A stretch of DNA of 64,000 bases from Rhizobium sp. C4 (GTDB lineage: Bacteria > Pseudomonadota > Alphaproteobacteria > Rhizobiales > Rhizobiaceae), in the NCBI RefSeq assembly GCF_021026315.1, contig NZ_JAJNCX010000008.1:124001-188000 (forward strand). Direction: 5' to 3'. A program made the translations under genes and the position numbers. Shown in pieces: positions 54,834 through 62,453 of the stretch. How positions within the stretch are numbered: the stretch's first letter is position 1; each line of letters starts with the position of its first letter. Under the pieces are notes generated by a model. It had not been told where the DNA came from, did not search any database, and saw nothing but the letters and a program-made list of their open reading frames with translations.

Positions 54834-56291
54834 GTGAGCAATGCCAGCACGACCGTTCTCGTGGTCGACGACGAGCCGCGTTCGCTCGAAGCGATCCGGC
54901 GCGTGCTTTCCGACGAGTTCGAGGTGATCTGTGCCAAGAATGCGGCGGAAGCCGAAGCCGTGCTGGAGGGCGAGCTGGTGCAGATCCTGCTCTGCGACCA
55001 GCGCATGCCGGGCGAATCCGGCGTGACGTTCCTGAAGCGCGCGCGTGAACGCTGGCCGGAAACCATCCGCCTGATCATCTCAGGCTATACCGACAGCGAC
55101 GACATTATCGACGGCGTCAACAAGGCCGGCATCTACCGCTACATCACCAAGCCCTGGAACCCGGACGAGCTTGTCGCCTGTATGCATGAATGCGCTAGCC
55201 TCTGGCGGTTGCAGCATCAGGCCGGCGAGGTGAGTGTCGAGGCAAAGCCCGCGCGTGACCTGTTGCAGAAGGCCGTGTCCGACAAGCGGCGGGTCGAGCG
55301 CAGCAAATACGGCTTCGACCGCATCATCCATGTCGAGGGAAGCCCGGTTGCCGATGCGATTGCGCTGGCAAAACGCGCCGCCGATTATGACGTCTCGGTG
55401 CTGATCACCGGGGCTTCGGGCACGGGCAAGGAATTGCTCGCCCGCGCCATACACCACCAGTCCGCTCGCGCCGACAAGCCTTTCGTCATCGAGAATTGCG
55501 GCGCGCTGCCGGATGATCTTCTGGAAAGCGAGCTTTTCGGCTGCAAGAAGGGTGCGTTTACCGGCGCTTACCAGGATCGCATCGGCCTGTTCGAGCTGGC
55601 CGATAGCGGCACGATCTTCCTCGATGAAATCGGCGAGACGTCGCCGGCGTTTCAGGTAAAGTTGCTGCGCGTATTGCAGGAGGGCGAGATCCGGCCGCTC
55701 GGCGCGCAGCGCACCCGCAAGGTCAATGTCCGGGTGATTGCCGCGACCAACCGCGATCTTCTGGCCGAAGTGGCCGCCGGCCGTTTCCGCCGCGACCTCT
55801 ATTATCGCGTCGCCGCGTTCCCCATCCACATGCCGGCGCTGAAGGATCGCTCACGCGACATCATGGCAATTGCCGGTCATACGCTGACCCAGATCAACCA
55901 GGCCTTTGGCCGGGAAATTTCCGGCTTCCATCCGCGCACGCTGGAACTGATGTCGGCCTATGGCTGGCCCGGCAATGTGCGCGAGCTGCATAATGAGATC
56001 CAGCGCATGGTCGTGCTGTCGCCGGATAACCAGCCGCTGCCGGACAGGTTGCTTTCGGCGGCGATCCGCAATGGCGCGCAGGCAGGCAGCTCCGGGGAGC
56101 CGGCGCAGGCTGGCCAGCAGTTGAAAGATATCGTTGCTGCCGTCGAAAAGGCCGCCATCGAGGCAAGTCTGGCCCGCAATGCCGGCAATATCAGCCATAC
56201 GGCGGACGAATTGGGCTTGTCTCGTGTTGGGCTCAGGGCCAAGATGGATCGATACGATCTGCGGCGCGACACGGATGACGAGACTGATTGA
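54834..56291 (+). CDS. hupR: NtrC-type response regulator of hydrogenase genes
   Basis: A 485-residue regulator (HupR/HoxA). The receiver has Asp55 (LLCDQRMPG) and Lys in ITKPWNP. The AAA+ domain has Walker [10 protein letters not shown] (192-200), the sigma-54 loop GAFTGA (240-245) and Walker [11 protein letters not shown]. The HTH is near the C-terminus ([20 protein letters not shown]). The intact GAFTGA fits action at the sigma-54 promoters found before hupS and hupG. In relatives the unphosphorylated form is the activator. The start is GTG 54834, 99 bp after hypE. It overlaps hupT by 17 bp. Confidence 0.94.
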   Translation: MSNASTTVLVVDDEPRSLEAIRRVLSDEFEVICAKNAAEAEAVLEGELVQILLCDQRMPGESGVTFLKRARERWPETIRLIISGYTDSDDIIDGVNKAGIYRYITKPWNPDELVACMHECASLWRLQHQAGEVSVEAKPARDLLQKAVSDKRRVERSKYGFDRIIHVEGSPVADAIALAKRAADYDVSVLITGASGTGKELLARAIHHQSARADKPFVIENCGALPDDLLESELFGCKKGAFTGAYQDRIGLFELADSGTIFLDEIGETSPAFQVKLLRVLQEGEIRPLGAQRTRKVNVRVIAATNRDLLAEVAAGRFRRDLYYRVAAFPIHMPALKDRSRDIMAIAGHTLTQINQAFGREISGFHPRTLELMSAYGWPGNVRELHNEIQRMVVLSPDNQPLPDRLLSAAIRNGAQAGSSGEPAQAGQQLKDIVAAVEKAAIEASLARNAGNISHTADELGLSRVGLRAKMDRYDLRRDTDDETD

Positions 56292-57633
56292 AGGACATCC
56301 CGAGGACTTGGCGCTGATCAGCAAGATCAGTGTGCCGTCCATTCCGTCGCTGGATGATGCGGGGGAATCGCTATGGGTGGATGTCATCCACCGCATGGAC
56401 GAGGTCTATGCCGAACTCCTGCGCAACGAAGCCGATCTCGAGCGGAAGAATGCCGACCTCGAAGAGGCGCAATCCTTCATTTCCAGCGTCTTCGCGTCCG
56501 TTTCGGATATTCTCATCGTCTGCTCCAGCAGCGGCATCATCAAGAAGGTGAACCCGGCTTTCCTGAGTCTCGTCGGGCTGCCCGAAAGCGCTGTCATCGG
56601 CTCCAGCGTCTTCGATTATGTGAAGGCGGACGACCGGCCGGAAGCAACCCGCATGGTAGGTGCCGGGCAGGGCGGGCGGCTTGTCGAGGCCGATATCTGC
56701 TTTTTGAGGCCGGACGGCAGCGAGGAATGCCTGGCGCTGCGCTGCACGAAACTCGCCGACGGCTCGTCCCGGCAATTCGGCGCCGTGTTGACAGGCCGGC
56801 CGATCAGCGAACTTCGGCGCGCCTATGAGGCGCTGCATGAGGCCCATCGCGAATTGCAGACGGCGCAACGCCGGCTGATCGAGCAGGAGAAGATGGCGAG
56901 CCTCGGCCGCCTCGTTGCCGGCGTCGCCCACGAGTTGAACAATCCGATCAGCTTCGTCTATGCCAATATCTACACGCTCGACCGCTACCGCAAAAACCTT
57001 GTGCGCTATCTCGATGCGCTGCATGGCGGCGCGGATGAGAGCGAGACGGGCAAGCTGCGGCGGGAGCTGAAGATCGACGCCATTCTCGCCGATATCGACC
57101 CGCTTCTCGACGGGACGATCGAAGGCGCCAGCCGCGTCAGCGATATCGTCAAGAACTTGCGGCGGCTTTCCTTCACCCGTGCCGGCGAGCGCCAGCCGGT
57201 CGATCTCGACCGCCTGCTGCGCAACTCGGTGCAGCTGGCAGCGAAAGCCAAGAACTCTTCCGCGGAAATCACCTTCGACACGGTTCCGGTCGTCCTCTCA
57301 AACGCAGACGAAGGGCAGTTGCACCAGGTCTTCGTCAACCTGATCGACAATGCGCTCGATGCGGTGTCCGGCCGTCCCGCGCCGCTGATCGAGATTGCAC
57401 TGAAGAAGGACAAGGCCGGCGCGCATGTCACGATCCGCGATAACGGCCCGGGTATCGCGAAGGAAAATCTCGGCAAGATTTTCGAGCCCTTCTTCACCAC
57501 CAAGACTATCGGAGAAGGGACCGGGCTCGGTCTCTGGATCAGCTTCACCATCATCGAGGACCATGGCGGGCGCATCGAGGCGGCGAACCGGCCCGAGGGT
57601 GGCGCGGAGCTGAGCGTCTTCGTTCCCGGCTGA
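56275..57633 (+). CDS. hupT: PAS-domain histidine kinase of the H2-sensing system
   Basis: A 452-residue soluble kinase (HupT/HoxJ) without membrane helices. A PAS domain (about 65-175) and coiled coil lead to the H box GVAHELNNPISFVYAN with His219. The N box LIDNALDAVSG and G boxes DNGPGI and GTGLGLWIS complete the kinase. In relatives HupUV binds HupT through the PAS region and changes its phosphorylation of HupR with H2. ATG 56275 is chosen for normal family length; a longer frame starts at 56134 inside hupR. Confidence 0.93.
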   Translation: MTRLIEGHPEDLALISKISVPSIPSLDDAGESLWVDVIHRMDEVYAELLRNEADLERKNADLEEAQSFISSVFASVSDILIVCSSSGIIKKVNPAFLSLVGLPESAVIGSSVFDYVKADDRPEATRMVGAGQGGRLVEADICFLRPDGSEECLALRCTKLADGSSRQFGAVLTGRPISELRRAYEALHEAHRELQTAQRRLIEQEKMASLGRLVAGVAHELNNPISFVYANIYTLDRYRKNLVRYLDALHGGADESETGKLRRELKIDAILADIDPLLDGTIEGASRVSDIVKNLRRLSFTRAGERQPVDLDRLLRNSVQLAAKAKNSSAEITFDTVPVVLSNADEGQLHQVFVNLIDNALDAVSGRPAPLIEIALKKDKAGAHVTIRDNGPGIAKENLGKIFEPFFTTKTIGEGTGLGLWISFTIIEDHGGRIEAANRPEGGAELSVFVPG

Positions 57634-57641
57634 TCCGGCCG

Positions 57642-58541
57642 CTATTTCAGCAATTGCGGCAGTCTTTCCAGGACCAGGTTCAGGAACAGCCTTGCGGCGT
57701 TCGAGAGTGCGCGCGAGCTCGGATAGACCGCATAAAGCGTCACCGGATCGGGCGCCCAATCCTCCAGCAGCGGGATCAGTCGACCCTCCTCGAACGGGCG
57801 GCGGCAGAGCATCATCGGCAGGGATGCAGCCCCCAGGCCCTGGAGTGCCGCCTGCAGAAGCGCGCTTGGCAGCGTCGTCGTGAAGACCGGCGCGAAGCGG
57901 TGCGTCTGCACCTGACGTCCCTTGCGGAACCGCCACTTCCAGTCCGTCCCCCGGCTGCCGAGGCCGATACAGCGAATGTCGCGAAGCTCCTCCGGCGTCT
58001 GCGGAATGGGTCTGCCCTCCAGCACATCTGGCCGCGCGGCAAGCACATAAGGCGCCGACATGATTTTGCGGGCGACAAGCGTCGTGTCGGGCAGCGGCGT
58101 GAAGCTCGGATAGAGGGCGAAGTCGGCCAGCGTTTCGCGCGGATCGAAAATGCCCATCGTCTCTTCAAGATGCAGACGGACATCGGGCACCGAGGCCGCA
58201 AACTCCGCGGCCAGCGCATCAACGATCGCCGCCCCGATGACGGGCGGGCAGACGACATGGAGCACGCCCGTCGGATAGGCGCGGGCGCGTTCGGCCAGCG
58301 CCAGAACCTTATCCGCCTCGTTGGCGAGCCGAACGCAGTGCTGGTAGCATTCCGAACCGAAATTGGTCAGCCCGAAACGCCGGCTGTCTCGGTGATAGAG
58401 CGGCAGGCCGAGCCGCGTTTCCAGCTCGCCGACACGGCGGGCCAGTGTAGACTTGGCAATCCCCAAACGGCGTGCGGCTGCCGAAATCCCGCCGGATTCG
58501 ACAACCTTTCGAAACAGATACATGTCGTCGAGGCCGTGCAT
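57642..58541 (-). CDS. LysR family transcriptional regulator
   Basis: A 299-residue regulator with an N-terminal winged HTH (LFRKVVESGGISAAARRLGI, AKSTLARRVGELETRLGLPL, about 8-48) and a periplasmic-binding-fold effector domain. It belongs to the CrgA-like group by its pattern. It diverges from the esterase gene, with a perfect palindrome between them, and probably controls the aromatic cluster to its right. It is convergent with hupT, with 8 bp between stops. Confidence 0.9.
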   Translation of the reverse strand: MHGLDDMYLFRKVVESGGISAAARRLGIAKSTLARRVGELETRLGLPLYHRDSRRFGLTNFGSECYQHCVRLANEADKVLALAERARAYPTGVLHVVCPPVIGAAIVDALAAEFAASVPDVRLHLEETMGIFDPRETLADFALYPSFTPLPDTTLVARKIMSAPYVLAARPDVLEGRPIPQTPEELRDIRCIGLGSRGTDWKWRFRKGRQVQTHRFAPVFTTTLPSALLQAALQGLGAASLPMMLCRRPFEEGRLIPLLEDWAPDPVTLYAVYPSSRALSNAARLFLNLVLERLPQLLK

Positions 58542-58556
58542 GCATATCTCCTGATT

Positions 58557-58572
58557 GGGACGATAACGTCCC
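58557..58572. promoter_or_regulatory. palindromic site between LysR and esterase genes
   Basis: GGGACGATAACGTCCC is a 6-bp perfect inverted repeat with a 4-bp centre, 16 bp ahead of the LysR start codon and about 70 bp ahead of the esterase start. It is well placed for LysR autoregulation and control of the divergent genes. Confidence 0.55.
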
Positions 58573-58642
58573 GAATATAGAACGCCATCTTGAAAATTCG
58601 CAGCTATTATTTTTCCAACGCTGTAACGAATGGACCACGGCC

Positions 58643-60124
58643 ATGCTGATGACGAACGAAATCATTGTCGAAACGCCTTTTGGAGCGCTCAAGGGCGTGA
58701 AGCGTGAAGGAGTGTCCGCATTCCACCGGGTTCCCTATGCCCGGCCCGTCGCCGGAGAGCGCCGCTATCAGATGCCCGGCGAGCCGTTGCACTGGAGCGG
58801 CCTGCTGGAGGCAACCGAGACAGGCCATGTGGCTCCCCAACTGCCCTCGCGGCTCGATGCGGTCATGGGCGTCTACCCGATGACCCTGGACGAGGATTGC
58901 CTGCATCTCGACATCTGGTCGCCGGTGGCAGCTGGTGCCTCGGCACCGGTTCTCGTCTTCCTGCATGGCGGTGCCTTCATGACGGGTGGCGGCTCGCTGC
59001 CCTGCTATGATGGCGCGCTTCTGGCGAAGAACAGCGGCTGTGTCGTCGTCAACGTCACCTATCGCCTCGGGCCGTTCGGCTTCCTGTCGCAGCCGGGCTT
59101 TGCTCCCACCAATCTCGGCATTCACGACCAGATTGCAGCACTTCGCTGGATTGGCGAAGCCATCAGCGCCTTTGGCGGCGATCCCAAGGCCATCACAGTG
59201 TCCGGCCAGTCGGCAGGTTCCTACAGCATCGCCGTCATGCTCGCCAATCCGGCCTGCAAGGGCCTGTTCCAGCGGGCAATCCTGATGAGCGCGCCGCTTG
59301 GCCTCAGACTGCGCAAGGCGGAAGATGCGCCGCCCGTTGGACGCGGCATGCTGCAGGCCCTCGGTTTCGATCCGGCCGATCTCGAGCCGCTGCGCACGCT
59401 GGAGCCGGAACGCTTCCTCGAAGCGCTTCGCCTGCTCCAGCAGAAGATCCCGCCTTCACCGGTTCCCGGCGATGTGGCCCCGCCGTTCATGCCGGTGATC
59501 GATGGCGATCTCATCGTCCGCGACCCGATTGACGCGATCCTCGACGGCGAAGGCGCCTGGTGCGACACGATCATCGGCATCACCCGCGAGGAATTCGGCG
59601 CGTTTTCGCTCGGCAATCCGGTTTTTGCGAATTTCACGGAAGAACAGCTGAAGGCGGAATTCATGCGGATCTTCGGCGAAGGCGCGGACAAGGCGCTGGC
59701 TGAGGCAAAGAGCCGGCGTGCGCCTGCCCATCCCGGCGCCATCCTTGCCGACCTTCGCGCTGATGAAGCCTTCAATCATCTCAGCGCCGAATTTGCTGCG
59801 GCCCAGTCACGGCATGGCGCGCAGTCCTACATGTACCAGTTCGACTGGCAGTCGCCGCGCGCGGGTCTGGGGGCCTGCCATTGCCTCGACCTGCCCTTCC
59901 TGTTCGGCAATTTGGAGACCTGGATCGACGCCGGTGCGGCTTCGGTTGTGGGCGCGGACCTCGCCGAACTGCAGGACCTTTCGCGGAGCTTCCAGATGAG
60001 CCTGGCGCGCTTTGCACATACGGGCTCGCCTGAGGGCGAAGGCCTGCCGGCCTGGCCTCGCTACGGCGAAAACGGCACGAGACTTCATTTTGACCGGAGG
60101 GTGCAAGCCTACGCAAGCATCTGA
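58643..60124 (+). CDS. type-B carboxylesterase
   Basis: A 493-residue alpha/beta-hydrolase of the carboxylesterase/para-nitrobenzyl esterase family. The nucleophile Ser is in TVSGQSAGSYSIAVM (about 182-196), with the usual leading FGGDPKA. The oxyanion hole is FLHGGAFMTGG, and EDCLHLDIWSP is the family signature 2. The acid Glu and base His fall in the later RADEAFNHLS and RFAHTGSPEGE regions. No signal peptide, so cytoplasmic. Start ATG 58643 is uncertain (ATG 58649 also fits). The following transporter gene is 32 bp away. Confidence 0.87.
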   Translation: MLMTNEIIVETPFGALKGVKREGVSAFHRVPYARPVAGERRYQMPGEPLHWSGLLEATETGHVAPQLPSRLDAVMGVYPMTLDEDCLHLDIWSPVAAGASAPVLVFLHGGAFMTGGGSLPCYDGALLAKNSGCVVVNVTYRLGPFGFLSQPGFAPTNLGIHDQIAALRWIGEAISAFGGDPKAITVSGQSAGSYSIAVMLANPACKGLFQRAILMSAPLGLRLRKAEDAPPVGRGMLQALGFDPADLEPLRTLEPERFLEALRLLQQKIPPSPVPGDVAPPFMPVIDGDLIVRDPIDAILDGEGAWCDTIIGITREEFGAFSLGNPVFANFTEEQLKAEFMRIFGEGADKALAEAKSRRAPAHPGAILADLRADEAFNHLSAEFAAAQSRHGAQSYMYQFDWQSPRAGLGACHCLDLPFLFGNLETWIDAGAASVVGADLAELQDLSRSFQMSLARFAHTGSPEGEGLPAWPRYGENGTRLHFDRRVQAYASI

Positions 60125-60156
60125 CGTCATTCAATAAAACATAAGAGGGGAATGAC

Positions 60157-61371
60157 ATGCAGAATAGTGACAGTTCAACATCCAGCGGCAGCGGCAGTGT
60201 CTTTATGACGATGCTGCTCTGCTTCCTGATCGTGACACTCGACGGGTTCGACACGATCGCGATCACCTTCGTTGCGCCGATCCTTGCCAAGGATTGGGGC
60301 ATTTCGCCCGCCGCCATGGTGCCGACATTTCTGGCAACCAGCGTCGGTGCGGTCGTGGGCTACATGGCCTGCGGGCCGCTGGCGCTGCGTTTCGGCGCGC
60401 GCACCATGGCGCTGGCCAGCGTCGTCGTCTTCGGGCTTGGATCGCTGGCGACCATCTTTGCCGGTGATATCACCAGCCTGACGGTGCTGCGCTTCGTCAC
60501 CGCACTCGGCCTCGGCGGCGCCTTGCCGATCGCCATTGCCAAGGCGGCTGACCTGATGCCAGGCCCGAAAAGCGCGACAGCGGCCATGATCATTGCCACC
60601 GGCATCTCGGCCGGCGGCGTGCTTGCCGGCATTGCCGGCGGTCCCCTGATGGCGCATTTCGGCTGGAAGGGTGTCTTCATCGTCGGCGGTATCCTGCCGC
60701 TTCTGCTTCTGCCGTGGATTGCCAGTGCAATGCGCGATGGCGAGGTAAAGTCGCGTCAGACCGACAATGGCAACGCGGTCTCCGCACTCTTCGGCAACGG
60801 GATGGGAAGTGCCACGGTCACGCTCTGGCTGTTCGCATTCCTCGTCTTCGTGATCGCCTATGCGCTGATTTCGTGGATGCCGACGCTGGCACTGCAAATG
60901 GGCCTTCCCCCGGAAAAGGCTCCGGCCGTTGCCGCGGCATTCTCCATGGGCGGACTGATCGGCAATCTGTTGCTGATTGCCCTGTCGGCGCGGGTGCGCA
61001 CGGCCATGACCCTTCTGGTCGCGGCTGTCATCGGACTTGCCGGCATTGCCGTCTTCGGTCTCGCCGGTATTCCGGCAGGCGCCATCATGCCGGTCGTTAT
61101 CGTGATCGGCATGGGCTTCATTCCGTGCTGCGTGGCGCAGAGCGCGCTGGCCGTGACCATCTATCCGGCAGCACTGCGCACGACCGGCATCGGCTGGGCC
61201 GCCGCCATGGGCCGCATCGGCTCGATTGCCGGTCCCGGTGTTGGCGGTCTCGTTCTGGCGCTCGGCTGGCCGCCGCAGCAGATCGTGCTCGTTGCCGCAG
61301 TACCCGCGGTTGCCGCCATCCTGCTGCTTCTGGTGTTCCTGAAGACACCACGAGTCCCGGTCGCGGCCTGA
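60157..61371 (+). CDS. MFS transporter, aromatic acid:H+ symporter (AAHS) type
   Basis: A 404-residue, 12-helix proton symporter. The AAHS mark DGFDTIAITFVAPIL is in helix 1 (about 29-43). The loop 2-3 motif is degenerate (PLALRFGARTMAL), and the helix 5 region has ISAGGVLAGIAGGPL. These carriers import benzoate, 4-hydroxybenzoate or related acids. GAGGGGAA precedes the ATG. It follows the esterase and precedes a truncated AraC-like gene and an aromatic CoA ligase. Confidence 0.88.
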   Translation: MQNSDSSTSSGSGSVFMTMLLCFLIVTLDGFDTIAITFVAPILAKDWGISPAAMVPTFLATSVGAVVGYMACGPLALRFGARTMALASVVVFGLGSLATIFAGDITSLTVLRFVTALGLGGALPIAIAKAADLMPGPKSATAAMIIATGISAGGVLAGIAGGPLMAHFGWKGVFIVGGILPLLLLPWIASAMRDGEVKSRQTDNGNAVSALFGNGMGSATVTLWLFAFLVFVIAYALISWMPTLALQMGLPPEKAPAVAAAFSMGGLIGNLLLIALSARVRTAMTLLVAAVIGLAGIAVFGLAGIPAGAIMPVVIVIGMGFIPCCVAQSALAVTIYPAALRTTGIGWAAAMGRIGSIAGPGVGGLVLALGWPPQQIVLVAAVPAVAAILLLLVFLKTPRVPVAA

Positions 61372-61388
61372 TCTGCCACCGAGACCGG

Positions 61389-61414
61389 GGCGGCGGCTTT
61401 AGCGAGCCGCCGCC
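61389..61414 (+). terminator. stem-loop after the MFS gene
   Basis: GGCGGCGGCT and AGCCGCCGCC form a perfect 10-bp stem with a 6-nt loop, 17 bp after the MFS stop. It probably ends the esterase-transporter transcript, though no T tract follows. Confidence 0.6.
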
Positions 61415-61596
61415 ACCGGACAAGGCATCTCAATATTTCAAGCTTGAAATGAAGAGCGGAGGCGAGCACTATTTTGTCAGGACAGGTGTGCCAATCGGGC
61501 GCTGTTGAAGCGCGTTTCAGGCCCGGCGCCTTCTTCGCCCCGGCGTCTCTGACGGTGGCGAGGAGAACGCGACCGGCTGAGGGAAGGGGCTTGCGG

Positions 61597-62061
61597 ATGA
61601 GGATCAGCGGGATTGAGAATATCGTATCCGAGGTTTCCCGGGTCTTTTGCGACCATTCCATCCGGATACACTCTTCGGAGACCACCTTCCGGTCGGACTT
61701 CAGGCCACGCGGGAATGCACGGCAGGCCATCGTAGACCTGCGGTATGGCGCACCGGTCAGCGTGGACGCCGGCAATTTCGACGGTCTCTATCTCATTTGT
61801 CGTGCCAACCATGGCGTGGCGCGCATCGAACAGAACGGGCAGGTCGTCCATATGGCGCCCGGCCAGACAGTCGTCCTGCGGGATATCCGGCTCGATCTGG
61901 CGCATGACATGCTGACGCGGACACCCGATGTCGCGGTTGCGGATGTTGCGCTGAGCGCTGGCTTCAGCCATCTCGGCCGGTTCAGCGAGAGCTACCGCAA
62001 GAAGTTCAGAGAGACGCCGAGTGCCACAGTCAGGCGGGGGCGGGTCTTTCGTCCTCACTGA
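61597..62061 (+). CDS. AraC-like regulator with internal deletion (probable remnant)
   Basis: A 154-residue open frame. The first about 90 residues match the N-terminal AraC-binding domain of aromatic-pathway AraC regulators (IENIVSEVSRVFCDHSIRIH, IEQNGQVVHMAPGQTVVL). It then jumps within RDIRLDLAHDML directly to the second HTH (VAVADVALSAGFSHLGRFSE, SYRKKFRETPSAT). The stretch of some 130 residues that should hold the rest of the sensing domain and the first HTH is missing, yet the frame is kept. With one HTH it is unlikely to bind DNA normally. ATG 61597 has AAGGGG ahead. It is best read as a decaying gene. Confidence 0.7.
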   Translation: MRISGIENIVSEVSRVFCDHSIRIHSSETTFRSDFRPRGNARQAIVDLRYGAPVSVDAGNFDGLYLICRANHGVARIEQNGQVVHMAPGQTVVLRDIRLDLAHDMLTRTPDVAVADVALSAGFSHLGRFSESYRKKFRETPSATVRRGRVFRPH

Positions 62062-62453
62062 ACCGGGCTTTGTCCAACAGCGTCCGGCTGTTTCACCGTG
62101 CGATATTTCTGCGCTTCCTGCGCAGGGCGAATGGGGCTGGCATCCGCGCATGTCCTCGCGTCTCGGCGCATTCCGCCTCGTGCAGATGCCTGGGAGCCAC
62201 GAAAGCATGTTTTCCAATCCGAGCGGCCTTGCCACCAAGATTATCGAGGCTGGACGGGACTGAGTTCTGCCTTATGGCTCTATCGCCGGGGCAGGTCGCC
62301 TGCCCCGGCAATCATCGGAAAAGCCGCCAAGAGGGACTTGCGAGATAATATTTTAAGCCTAAACTATATTGCTGTCGCTCCAGCAGATTTCTGCGGTTCG
62401 ATCCGCAGCCAAGCATGACAAGAAACCAAAAACCGAAAACGGAGAGTGGAACA
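62062..62453. other. intergenic region between AraC remnant and CoA ligase gene
   Basis: No intact gene is supported. Up to 62263 it may hold the eroded 3' end of a former gene (listed separately). From 62340 to 62400 it is AT-rich (GATAATATTTTAAG) and probably contains the promoter of the CoA ligase gene, whose ribosome site GGAGAG is seen at 62441-62446. Confidence 0.4.
62150..62263 (+). pseudogene. possible 3' fragment of a thioesterase-like gene
   Basis: In one plus frame the peptide ends LVQMPGSHESMFSNPSGLAT followed by KIIEAGRD and a stop. The VPGxHxxMF...P..LA pattern resembles the C-terminal end of alpha/beta thioesterase domains, where the His is catalytic. There is no matching upstream part, so if real it is only a relic. 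Support is weak. Confidence 0.25.
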
